From positions 1 through 64,000 of the forward strand of contig LNEH01000155.1 of the NCBI GenBank assembly GCA_001464505.1: a DNA stretch of 64,000 nucleotides. Direction: 5' to 3'. This document shows, in pieces, positions 46,279-54,102 of this stretch. The first letter of the stretch is position 1; each line of letters opens with the position of its first letter. Below the pieces are notes generated by a model. The model was not told the DNA's origin and did no database searches. It saw only the letters and a list, made by a program, of their open reading frames with translations. The DNA is from Verrucomicrobia bacterium Ga0077533 (GTDB lineage Bacteria; Verrucomicrobiota; Verrucomicrobiia; Opitutales; Opitutaceae). A program made the translations under genes and the position numbers.

Positions 46279-47310
46279 ATGAATGAACCTGACTCAAAGG
46301 AACCACTCTATCAGTCGCTTGGCGGCTTAGCTCGGGCAGAAAAGCTTTCCCCTGAAGATCGCTCTGCCATTGCTAGGGCAGCAGCAGAGGCGCGGTGGGA
46401 GAAGGAGGCGGAACATGACCCTAACCGCCCCGTATATCCCAAGGCGTCCCACGTTGGCGTTTTGAAGATAGGCAAGAACGTGGAAATAGAGTGCGCGGTT
46501 CTTGAGGACGGCACCCGGATTCTAAGCCGCGCCGGATTTGTCCGCGCTATTGGACGCACCGGCAAGGTCAAAGGAGGTGCGGATTATGAGCCGGAATCCA
46601 AACTGCCCGTTTTCTTGGGTGCCGAGAACCTACAGCCTTACATCAGCAACGATTTAAGCAGTAATTCAAACCCGGTCTATTTTAAGCAAATCAAGGGCGG
46701 TGTTTCAATGGGCTATCGCGCCGAGCTTTTGCCGGCGGTCTGCAATGTGTTTCTCGACGCCAAAGATGCGGGCGCACTCCGCGACAATCAAAAGCACATT
46801 GCCAAACAGTGTGAGATTTTGGTGCGCGGCTTGGCTGTGGTCGGCATCACGGCAATGGTTGATGAGGCTACGGGGTATCAAGAGGTGCGCGACCGGCTCG
46901 CTCTACAGCAGATATTGGAAAAGTATATCTCGGGGGCGTTACTCGAATGGACGAAAACGTTTCCGCTGGAGTTCTACAAAGAAATCTTCCGCCTCAAGGC
47001 ATGGGAGTGGAAGGCTGGCAAAATGTCTCCGCTAGTCGGCCGCTATACCAACGATCTAGTTTATCAGCGACTTGTCCCAGGAGTCCTAGAGCAATTGCAG
47101 GCAAAGAATCCGGTCACAGAGAAGGGCTATCGGTTGCACAAGCATCACCAGTGGCTTACCCGAGATATTGGGCATCCCGCCTTGACTCATCATATTTACC
47201 GGCTGCTTGGCATGATGGAGGGCTCTAACTCGTGGGAGGAGTTCAAGCGCAAGGTGGACGTGAAGATTCCCAAGGTAAACGCCACCCTAGCGTTCGACTT
47301 GGACGCCTAA
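46279..47310 (+). CDS. P63C-domain-like protein
   Basis: C-terminal FPLEFYKEIFRLKAWEWKAG...YQRLVPGVLEQLQAKNPVTEKGYRLHKHHQWLTRDIGHPALTHHIYRLLGMM. Confidence 0.75.
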   Translation: MNEPDSKEPLYQSLGGLARAEKLSPEDRSAIARAAAEARWEKEAEHDPNRPVYPKASHVGVLKIGKNVEIECAVLEDGTRILSRAGFVRAIGRTGKVKGGADYEPESKLPVFLGAENLQPYISNDLSSNSNPVYFKQIKGGVSMGYRAELLPAVCNVFLDAKDAGALRDNQKHIAKQCEILVRGLAVVGITAMVDEATGYQEVRDRLALQQILEKYISGALLEWTKTFPLEFYKEIFRLKAWEWKAGKMSPLVGRYTNDLVYQRLVPGVLEQLQAKNPVTEKGYRLHKHHQWLTRDIGHPALTHHIYRLLGMMEGSNSWEEFKRKVDVKIPKVNATLAFDLDA

Positions 47311-47429
47311 AGCTTAGACTCGCCGTCCGTAATACTCCGCAAGATTGAAGCGGCCCGCTGGTTAATATCCATGCGGGCCTTTTTCTTGGCCGGTTTCTTC
47401 ACCTTCTTCGCGGGCTTCTTCTTTGCCAT
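47307..47429 (-). CDS. 40-aa Lys-rich small ORF
   Basis: MAKKKPAKKVKKPAKKKARMDINQRAASILRSITDGESKL; antiparallel, overlapping the stop of the P63C-like gene. Confidence 0.45.
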   Translation of the reverse strand: MAKKKPAKKVKKPAKKKARMDINQRAASILRSITDGESKL

Positions 47430-47601
47430 GCCGCACCGTCGCACGGTCTGGACTTGCCCGCAAGTGAGGATTCGTCAGTTGTAAAGTGTAACTGAGACAG
47501 CACCATGCCGATGTAACTGTGCTGGTTCCAATATCGCCCTGCTGCTGCTGCCCGTCCCGGGCCGTTTCCCCTATCTTCCGTCGCCCCATTCCCACCCCGT
47601 C

Positions 47602-49068
47602 ATGATCCAGACCCTGCCCCCATCCCCCGCGAAGCCGGCTTCCCCGGGGTCGTCGCTGTCGCTCTATGCCGAGCTGGCCGGCTCCCTTCAATCCCTCATC
47701 GATCAAGGCACCCTGCGTCCGGGTCATCGCGTGCCATCGGTCCGCATGATGTCGCGGCAACGCGGCGTCAGCATCGCCACCGTGCTGCAGGCTTACACCG
47801 TGCTTGAAAACCGCGGTTATCTCGAGGCCCGGCCGCAATCGGGCTATTACGTCCGGCCGCGCCCGCCGAGCTTCGCGCCCGAGCCGCGCATGGCCCGGCC
47901 CATGGCCAAACCCGCCTATGTCGGGGTCAAGGATCTCACCACCGCCATCATGGAGCGCGCGGCGGATGGCGACTTCATTCCCTTCGGCGCGGCGTGTCCC
48001 CACCACAGCCTTTTCCCGAACAAGAAACTCGCGCGCCTCCTCGGCTCCGTCGCCCGCCGCGACCCCACGCTGATCAGCCGCCACGGCATGAACTGGGGTT
48101 ACGAGCCGCTCACCCGCGAAATCTCCCGTCGTTACCTGCAAGGCGGCGTGCCGCTGGCGCACGATGAGCTGGTCGTCACCATCGGCTGCTCCGAGGCGCT
48201 CAACCTCTGCCTGCGCGCCGTCACCAAGCCCGGCGACACCGTCGCCATCGAGACGCCGGCCTACTTCGGTTTCCTCGAGATGATCGAGAGCCTCAACCTG
48301 CGCGCGCTCGAGATCCCCACCTGCTCCCGCGCCGGGATCTGCCTCGACGAGCTGCGCGAAGCCATCGAGCAGAACGACGTCAAGGCCGTGCTCGTGATGC
48401 CCAATTTCCACAATCCGCTCGGCAGCCTCATGCCCGACGAAAAAAAGCAGCGCCTCTTCGACCTGCTCTGTGAATACGACCTGCCCGCCATCGAGGACGA
48501 CATCTACGCCGACACGCATTGCGGCGACTGCCGCCCGAAGCCGCTCAAGGCCTGGGATCGCGACGGCCGCGTGATGCTCTGCTCCTCCTTCGGCAAGACC
48601 CTCGCGCCGAGTTTCCGCATCGGCTGGACCGCGCCCGGCCGCTACCTCGAGCGCGTGCGCCGGCTCAAGTTCACCAACACCATGGGCACGCCGGTGGTGC
48701 TGCAAAAGACCATCGCCGAGTTTCTCCGCGACGGGGGCTACGACCACCACCTCCGCACGCTCCGCCGCGCCTACCAACAGCAGCTCCACCAGTTCGCGCA
48801 GGCCATGCAGCGTTATTTTCCCGAAGGCACGCGTTACAGCCGGCCGCAGGGCGGCAACGTCATCTGGGTCGAGTTCCCGGCCAAGGTCGACACGCTCAAG
48901 CTCCACCACGAGGCGCTCAAGCACCGCATCAACACCGCGCCGGGCGCGTTGTTCTCGGTGAAGGACCGCTACCGCAACTGCCTGCGCATGAGCTGCGGCC
49001 TGCCTTGGTCCGACGAGATTGACGCCGCGCTCAAGACGCTCGGCGAGCTGGTCAAGAAGCAGCTCTGA
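47602..49068 (+). CDS. MocR-like GntR-type HTH / PLP aminotransferase fusion regulator
   Basis: LRPGHRVPSVRMMSRQRGVSIATVLQAYTVLENRGYLEARPQSGYYV plus fold-type I aminotransferase VMPNFHNPLGSLMPDEKKQRL, SSFGKTLAPSFRIGW. Confidence 0.9.
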   Translation: MIQTLPPSPAKPASPGSSLSLYAELAGSLQSLIDQGTLRPGHRVPSVRMMSRQRGVSIATVLQAYTVLENRGYLEARPQSGYYVRPRPPSFAPEPRMARPMAKPAYVGVKDLTTAIMERAADGDFIPFGAACPHHSLFPNKKLARLLGSVARRDPTLISRHGMNWGYEPLTREISRRYLQGGVPLAHDELVVTIGCSEALNLCLRAVTKPGDTVAIETPAYFGFLEMIESLNLRALEIPTCSRAGICLDELREAIEQNDVKAVLVMPNFHNPLGSLMPDEKKQRLFDLLCEYDLPAIEDDIYADTHCGDCRPKPLKAWDRDGRVMLCSSFGKTLAPSFRIGWTAPGRYLERVRRLKFTNTMGTPVVLQKTIAEFLRDGGYDHHLRTLRRAYQQQLHQFAQAMQRYFPEGTRYSRPQGGNVIWVEFPAKVDTLKLHHEALKHRINTAPGALFSVKDRYRNCLRMSCGLPWSDEIDAALKTLGELVKKQL

Positions 49069-49081
49069 AGGCCGGTGAGAC

Positions 49082-49131
49082 TGTAGCGGCGGTCTATGAC
49101 CGCCGACGGCGCTCACAGAGCGCCGCTACAG
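49082..49131. repeat. REP-like element TGTAGCGGCGGTCTATGACCGCCGACGGCGCTCACAGAGCGCCGCTACA
   Basis: Outer arms TGTAGCGGCG/CGCCGCTACA with internal hairpins. Confidence 0.85.
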
Positions 49132-49207
49132 AATCTCTTGCCCGGATTCCGTTCTCCCCACCGCTGTCTCTCCCTTTCACCTTCACTTTCACTTTGACTT
49201 TCCCTCC

Positions 49208-50164
49208 GTGACCGCCGTCGAGAAAAACCCCACGCAAGCCGCCCTCATCGCCGGCTTCGCCGCCATCTACCTTATCTGGGGCTCCACCTACCTCGCCATC
49301 CGCATCGCGGTGGAGACGATGCCGCCCTTCCTGATGGCGAGCATGCGTTTCATCGTCGCCGGCGGCCTGCTCACCCTCTGGATCGCCTGCACCGGTGGTT
49401 TTCGGGCGACCGCCCGCCAATGGTTCGACAACACCCTCATCGGTGGCCTGCTGCTCCTCGGCGGCAACGGCCTGGTCTGCTGGGCGGAGCAGAAAGTTCC
49501 CTCGGGCATCGCCACGCTCATCATCTCCATCAGCCCGCTCTTCATCGTGCTGCTCGACTGGCTGATGCTCGTCGTGGGCAAAGATGTGACGCGCGGCACG
49601 CGGCCGACGATCGCCACCTTTGTCGGCCTCGCCCTCGGCTTTCTCGGCCTCGCTTTGCTCGTCGGTCCTGATCTCGGCAGCCACGCCGGCAACCTGGACC
49701 CCTGGCGTGTGTTCGGGCTGGTCATCGCCTGCTTCTCGTGGGGCGTCGGCTCCATCTACACCCGCTATGCCCGCAGCCCCGCCCCCCCGTTTACCGGCGC
49801 CGCCATCCAACAACTCACCGGCAGTGTCTGGCTGCTCCTCGTCAGTGCCGGCCTGGGCGAGCCGTGGCATTTCGATCTCGCCGCCGTGTCCGGCCGCTCG
49901 TGGCTTGCCTGGGCCTACCTTGTGACGGCCGGCTCGCTGGTGGGGTTCACGACGTTTGTGTGGTTGATGAAGCACAGCACGCCGGCCCGCGTGTCCACCT
50001 ACGCCTACGTCAACCCCGTCGTCGCCGTCTTCCTCGGCTGGCTTCTGCTCCACGAATCGGTGTCGCCGCGCATCTTCGTCGCCGCCGGCATTATCATCGC
50101 CGGCGTCGCCATCATCACCGTGGCCAAAAACAAGAAGTCCGTGGCGGCACCGACAAAAGACTGA
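49208..50164 (+). CDS. EamA/DMT family transporter
   Basis: AAIYLIWGSTYLAIRIAVETMPPFLMASMRFIVAGG; ~10 TM. Confidence 0.9.
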   Translation: MTAVEKNPTQAALIAGFAAIYLIWGSTYLAIRIAVETMPPFLMASMRFIVAGGLLTLWIACTGGFRATARQWFDNTLIGGLLLLGGNGLVCWAEQKVPSGIATLIISISPLFIVLLDWLMLVVGKDVTRGTRPTIATFVGLALGFLGLALLVGPDLGSHAGNLDPWRVFGLVIACFSWGVGSIYTRYARSPAPPFTGAAIQQLTGSVWLLLVSAGLGEPWHFDLAAVSGRSWLAWAYLVTAGSLVGFTTFVWLMKHSTPARVSTYAYVNPVVAVFLGWLLLHESVSPRIFVAAGIIIAGVAIITVAKNKKSVAAPTKD

Positions 50165-50192
50165 GCGTGGGGGCGCCGCCTTGCTGCGCCCT

Positions 50193-51257
50193 TTAGGAAA
50201 GCAATGCTCGCAGTTTGGGCCCGATCCGCCGGGCCAGTGACCGATTAGCGTAGCCCACCCACGCCACGGGCGAGGTGGTGTCGAGCGGCGCCCGCAGCGG
50301 TTGACCGTCGGGCGCGGTGATCACGCAGCCCAGCTCCTGTGCGATCAAAGCCGTGCAGATGTCGTAGGGATGACACGCCAGCCCCGAACGGATTCGCAGC
50401 TTGGCGAACGCCAGCGGCCGCAGATCCGCGATGAACCGGTCGTGCCCCATCAGCAGTTCGTAGATCTGCCCGCCGCTGCTCAGGTATTGGTCGTCAAAGA
50501 TCTCCACCCCGTCGCCGGCCGCACGCCACAGCTTTTCCTCGCGCTCCGCCAGCCAGGACTTGCCCGGCGGGAAAAACTTGGTGAACGACGCAAACCCATG
50601 CGCCAGGGTCGTCGCCCGCGAGGGTCGCGGCTTGAATTTCACCCGCCGTCCCGTGCGCAGATCGATCCGCTCGGCCTGCACGCCTTTGCCTGTCCTGAAC
50701 GAAGTCGAAGGACCCCGCCCGGCGCTCAACTGGTCGGCAAAACCGGCCTTGCTGGTCGGCAGCTCCGTCATGACCGCGACGATGATGTCACTCAGGTTCG
50801 TCCTCGCCCCGCGCTGCGGCGCGAGCGCGGCGAGACTCCACGCGCTGCGCTTTTCATACATCAGCCCGCGCGTGCCATCGATCGGGTCGAGAATACACTT
50901 GAACAAGGTCTTCGCCACCGGCGTCCCGCGCGGAAAAGTAACCGTCTCACCTTCGAGCCCTTCCATTACCAGCTCGACCGGCCAGCGTCTCGGCCAGTTT
51001 TTGGCAAACCATGCCAGCACCGCGCGTTCGCTGACCCTGTCGATCGTGTAGATCGTGTCCGCCGACGTCACCCCCGCCACCCCGGTCATCCGCTTGGTGC
51101 CCATGCGCTGGGCAGTCCGCACCGAAGCGCGGATGGCATCCTGCAACCGGCAAAGCAACCGGCGGGCCTGGTCGAGTGGGGCGGAAGTCACGCGACCGAT
51201 TCTTCCCCTGCGCCCCGGTGAGGCCAGCCTGAAAAGCCAGGCAACCATTGGTCTCAT
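50193..51257 (-). CDS. Inositol monophosphatase / 3'(2'),5'-bisphosphate nucleotidase family protein
   Basis: FKCILDPIDGTRGLMYEKRSAWSLAALAP; ACHPYDICTALIAQELGCVIT. Confidence 0.82.
   Translation of the reverse strand: MRPMVAWLFRLASPGRRGRIGRVTSAPLDQARRLLCRLQDAIRASVRTAQRMGTKRMTGVAGVTSADTIYTIDRVSERAVLAWFAKNWPRRWPVELVMEGLEGETVTFPRGTPVAKTLFKCILDPIDGTRGLMYEKRSAWSLAALAPQRGARTNLSDIIVAVMTELPTSKAGFADQLSAGRGPSTSFRTGKGVQAERIDLRTGRRVKFKPRPSRATTLAHGFASFTKFFPPGKSWLAEREEKLWRAAGDGVEIFDDQYLSSGGQIYELLMGHDRFIADLRPLAFAKLRIRSGLACHPYDICTALIAQELGCVITAPDGQPLRAPLDTTSPVAWVGYANRSLARRIGPKLRALLS
50684..50722. repeat. TGTCCTGAACGAAGTCGAAGGA-type repeat inside the IMPase-family gene
   Basis: Encodes RGPSTSFRTGKG on the minus strand. 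Confidence 0.7.
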
Positions 51258-51276
51258 GAGCCGTGCCCCCTTCTCC

Positions 51277-52764
51277 TCACGCCACCAGGAGCATGATCGT
51301 GGCGACCAACAGCGTAACGCCGACGATATCGAGCCAGAAGCCGTGGCGCACCATTTCGATGAGCCGCACGTGTCCGGTGCCGTAGGCGACCGCGTTCGTG
51401 CCCGTGGAGACCGGCAGCATGTTGCCGAAACTGCACGCCAGGCAGGTCGCGATGCCCACGGGCACCGGGTTGACTCCGGCAGCCTGGGCCACGGCCAGCA
51501 TCATCGGCACCATGACGTTGGCGGAGGCGGTGTTGGACGTGAGCGTGCTCAGCAGCACGCTGAGCCCCACACTCGCCAACACCACGGCGAAGAGACCGGG
51601 CTGCCCCAGTGTGGCGATCACGACGCGCCCGCCCGCGTCGGCGAGCCCGGTGTCAAATATTTGCCGCCCCAGCGACATGCCCCCGCCAAAGAGCACGATT
51701 GTGGACCAGTCGAGTTTAACCGCGTCGCTCCAGGCCACGGCAAATTCGCGTCTGCCCTTGCCGCCGGGTAGGAAAAAAAGGGCCACCCCCGCGAGCAAAC
51801 CCACCATCTCCTCCGGGAAATGCGTCTCCAGCCACGCGGCCCCCCACCGTTTGTCCTCGAAGACAAACTCGACCAGGCCCGGATACATCCAGAGCAGGAT
51901 CGCGCCCAGAAACGACCATTGGGTGCTGAGCTCCCCGAGCGAGCGCTCCCCGAGCGCGGCCTTTTGCCGGAGAAACTCGGTGCGGAGATCGCGGGCGCCC
52001 GCTTGGGCTCCGACCGGGCGCAACCGCCAGACGAGAAACGCCACCAGCGCCACCGTCAGCGGCAACGTGTAGCGCATCCACTCGAAAAAATTCACCTTGT
52101 CGCCCGTCATCTGCTCCAGGAGGCCGATGCCGATCAGGTTGGGCGGAGTGCCGACCGGGGTGGCCAGTCCGCCCATCGAAGCGGAAAAGGCGATGAGCAG
52201 CACGAGCGACCCGCGGTGGCGCGGCTCCTCGCCCCATCCGGGATTGGCGCGCATCGCCCCAAGCCCGATGGGGATCATCACCGCCGCCGCCGCGATATTG
52301 CTCATCCACATCGACAGCAGCGCGGTCAGGGTCGCGAGGGCGCCAAAGGTGATCACGGGAGACCGGCTCACCCCCGGCCAACTGAGCACCGTAAGGGCGA
52401 TACGCCGGTCGAGCCCGTGTTTCTGCATCGCGATCCCGAGGGTGAACATGCCGATGAACAGGAAGGTGGTGGGACTGCCAAACGGTGCGAAAATCGCGCC
52501 GGCCTTACCCACCCCCAGCACCACACAGAGGGCCGGAGCCAGCAGGGCCGTGGCCGCCAGCGGCACGGCCTCACTCACCCAAAGCACGGTCGTGAACGCG
52601 ACCACTGCGAGCAGTTTGTGGGCCGCCGGAGTGAGCCCCGGAATCGGCACCAGCAGGATCACCACCAGCAGCAGCGGAGCCAGCACGAGTCCGAGCGATT
52701 TGCCGGTGGTATCGAGCCAGCGCTCCAAGCCGAGCACGGGGCGCACTTCGGGTTCGCCGCTCAT
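51277..52764 (-). CDS. DASS/SLC13 family anion:sodium symporter
   Basis: MWMSNIAAAAVMIPIGLG, SASMGGLATPVGTPPNLIG, TLTSNTASANVMVPMM. Confidence 0.9.
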   Translation of the reverse strand: MSGEPEVRPVLGLERWLDTTGKSLGLVLAPLLLVVILLVPIPGLTPAAHKLLAVVAFTTVLWVSEAVPLAATALLAPALCVVLGVGKAGAIFAPFGSPTTFLFIGMFTLGIAMQKHGLDRRIALTVLSWPGVSRSPVITFGALATLTALLSMWMSNIAAAAVMIPIGLGAMRANPGWGEEPRHRGSLVLLIAFSASMGGLATPVGTPPNLIGIGLLEQMTGDKVNFFEWMRYTLPLTVALVAFLVWRLRPVGAQAGARDLRTEFLRQKAALGERSLGELSTQWSFLGAILLWMYPGLVEFVFEDKRWGAAWLETHFPEEMVGLLAGVALFFLPGGKGRREFAVAWSDAVKLDWSTIVLFGGGMSLGRQIFDTGLADAGGRVVIATLGQPGLFAVVLASVGLSVLLSTLTSNTASANVMVPMMLAVAQAAGVNPVPVGIATCLACSFGNMLPVSTGTNAVAYGTGHVRLIEMVRHGFWLDIVGVTLLVATIMLLVA

Positions 52765-54098
52765 GGCCGCGCCACCTTGAACTCGTGCCGGACGAGCACC
52801 TCGTCCGCGGCATTGCGGCCCGTCCATTCGACGCGGATTTCGTCACCGCCGTCGTCGGACACGCGCATCAGGCCGAATTGCCCGGACCCGGGGAAAGCGC
52901 CGTGACTGTAGGGTCCGCCTTTGCGGGAACCCGACCGGTCAAGCGCCGCCGCCTGGAACACGGGAAAGAGCGGCCGCCCTTCCCCCCCGTAGCGGTTGTG
53001 CCTGCCATCATCAATGGCGAGCATATGGGCGTCGCCGCTGAGCATGCAGAGCTGGCGGATGTCGTGCTGCTCGATGAACACCGCGAGTTCGCGCCGTTCC
53101 TCGGCAAATCCCCCCCAGTGGTCGGCGCCTTCTTGGGCGGCGGCGATCCATGGCACGGGGTTTACCCAGACAATGAGCGCGGCCTCGCTGCGCGCGGCCA
53201 GCAATTCGCCTTTCAGCCATTCTTTTTGCGCCGCGCCCAGCAGCGAGCGCCTGCCGGCGCGCGGCGGCTCGCGCCCGGAGCGGGCGTCGGTGACGATGAA
53301 CCGGACCCGCCCGATGGTGAAGGCATGGCCGATGGTCTCCGGGGCCAGGGGATAGTGCGGCACGGCCTCCTGGTAGGCGCGGCGGGCCGCTGCGTGGCCG
53401 GGAGACAACGCATCGGCCGGCTTGGCCCCGTAGTCGTGGTCGTCCCACACATAATCAATGGCGGTCGAGCCATACAGCGAGGATTGCGCAGCGCTGGCCA
53501 GCACCCGGTCGAAGGCGGCGTGAAACGCCCCGGGGTTGTTCGCGGCGATGTCCTCGTAGTGCAGATCGCCCAGGTGGAGAAAGAGCAGCGGCTCCTGTTT
53601 CGCAACGGACGCAAACACCGGATGCTCGGAGCCCGTCTCCGCGCAGGAGCCGAAAGCCACGGTGAAGGACTGCGGACCGGCGGGAAAGGCGCGGAAGCGA
53701 CCGGCCTGGCCGGAGACCTCGTAGTGATACAGGGTGTCAGGCGCCAGGCCGGTGAGCGCATAGGTGACGATCATGCCGCCCGCCACTTTCACCGCCGAGG
53801 CGGGCGCCACCAGGCGGGCGGAACCCGCCGGCTTCGCCGCGACGAGCCGCAGGGGCTGAGCCTCTCCGCCGGGGAGCTTCGCCTTGATGATCGCGGTGGT
53901 GGGGGTGACGGCGCCGCACCAGACCCAGCCCGCCGGGGCGGCGTGGGCCGCAACCAGCGCCCCGGCCAACAGGAAACTCGCGACAGCCAGCAGAGGCCGG
54001 CCACTCTTCAAGCCGAAGCCGCGGCCCCGCGAGAATCCGGGACCAGCCCCGGCTTCCGCGCGCAGGCGCCGAGGCAGGGGCGGCGGGGAGACAGGCAT
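52761..54098 (-). CDS. PhoD-like metallophosphatase
   Basis: VAFGSCAETGSEHPVFASVAKQEPLLFLHLGDLHYED, YVWDDHDYGAKPAD, MLSGDAHMLAID. Confidence 0.88.
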   Translation of the reverse strand: MPVSPPPLPRRLRAEAGAGPGFSRGRGFGLKSGRPLLAVASFLLAGALVAAHAAPAGWVWCGAVTPTTAIIKAKLPGGEAQPLRLVAAKPAGSARLVAPASAVKVAGGMIVTYALTGLAPDTLYHYEVSGQAGRFRAFPAGPQSFTVAFGSCAETGSEHPVFASVAKQEPLLFLHLGDLHYEDIAANNPGAFHAAFDRVLASAAQSSLYGSTAIDYVWDDHDYGAKPADALSPGHAAARRAYQEAVPHYPLAPETIGHAFTIGRVRFIVTDARSGREPPRAGRRSLLGAAQKEWLKGELLAARSEAALIVWVNPVPWIAAAQEGADHWGGFAEERRELAVFIEQHDIRQLCMLSGDAHMLAIDDGRHNRYGGEGRPLFPVFQAAALDRSGSRKGGPYSHGAFPGSGQFGLMRVSDDGGDEIRVEWTGRNAADEVLVRHEFKVARP

Positions 54099-54102
54099 CG
54101 GT

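Larger units (their letters stand above)
43992..47504. mobile_element. IS1-like transposon with passenger genes
   Basis: Left end GGTGCTGTCGCAATTACAGTTTACAA and reverse-complemented right end GGTGCTGTCTCAGTTACACTTTACAA; flanked by ATGCCGAT (43984-43991 and 47505-47512); contains an IS1-like transposase. Confidence 0.85.
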
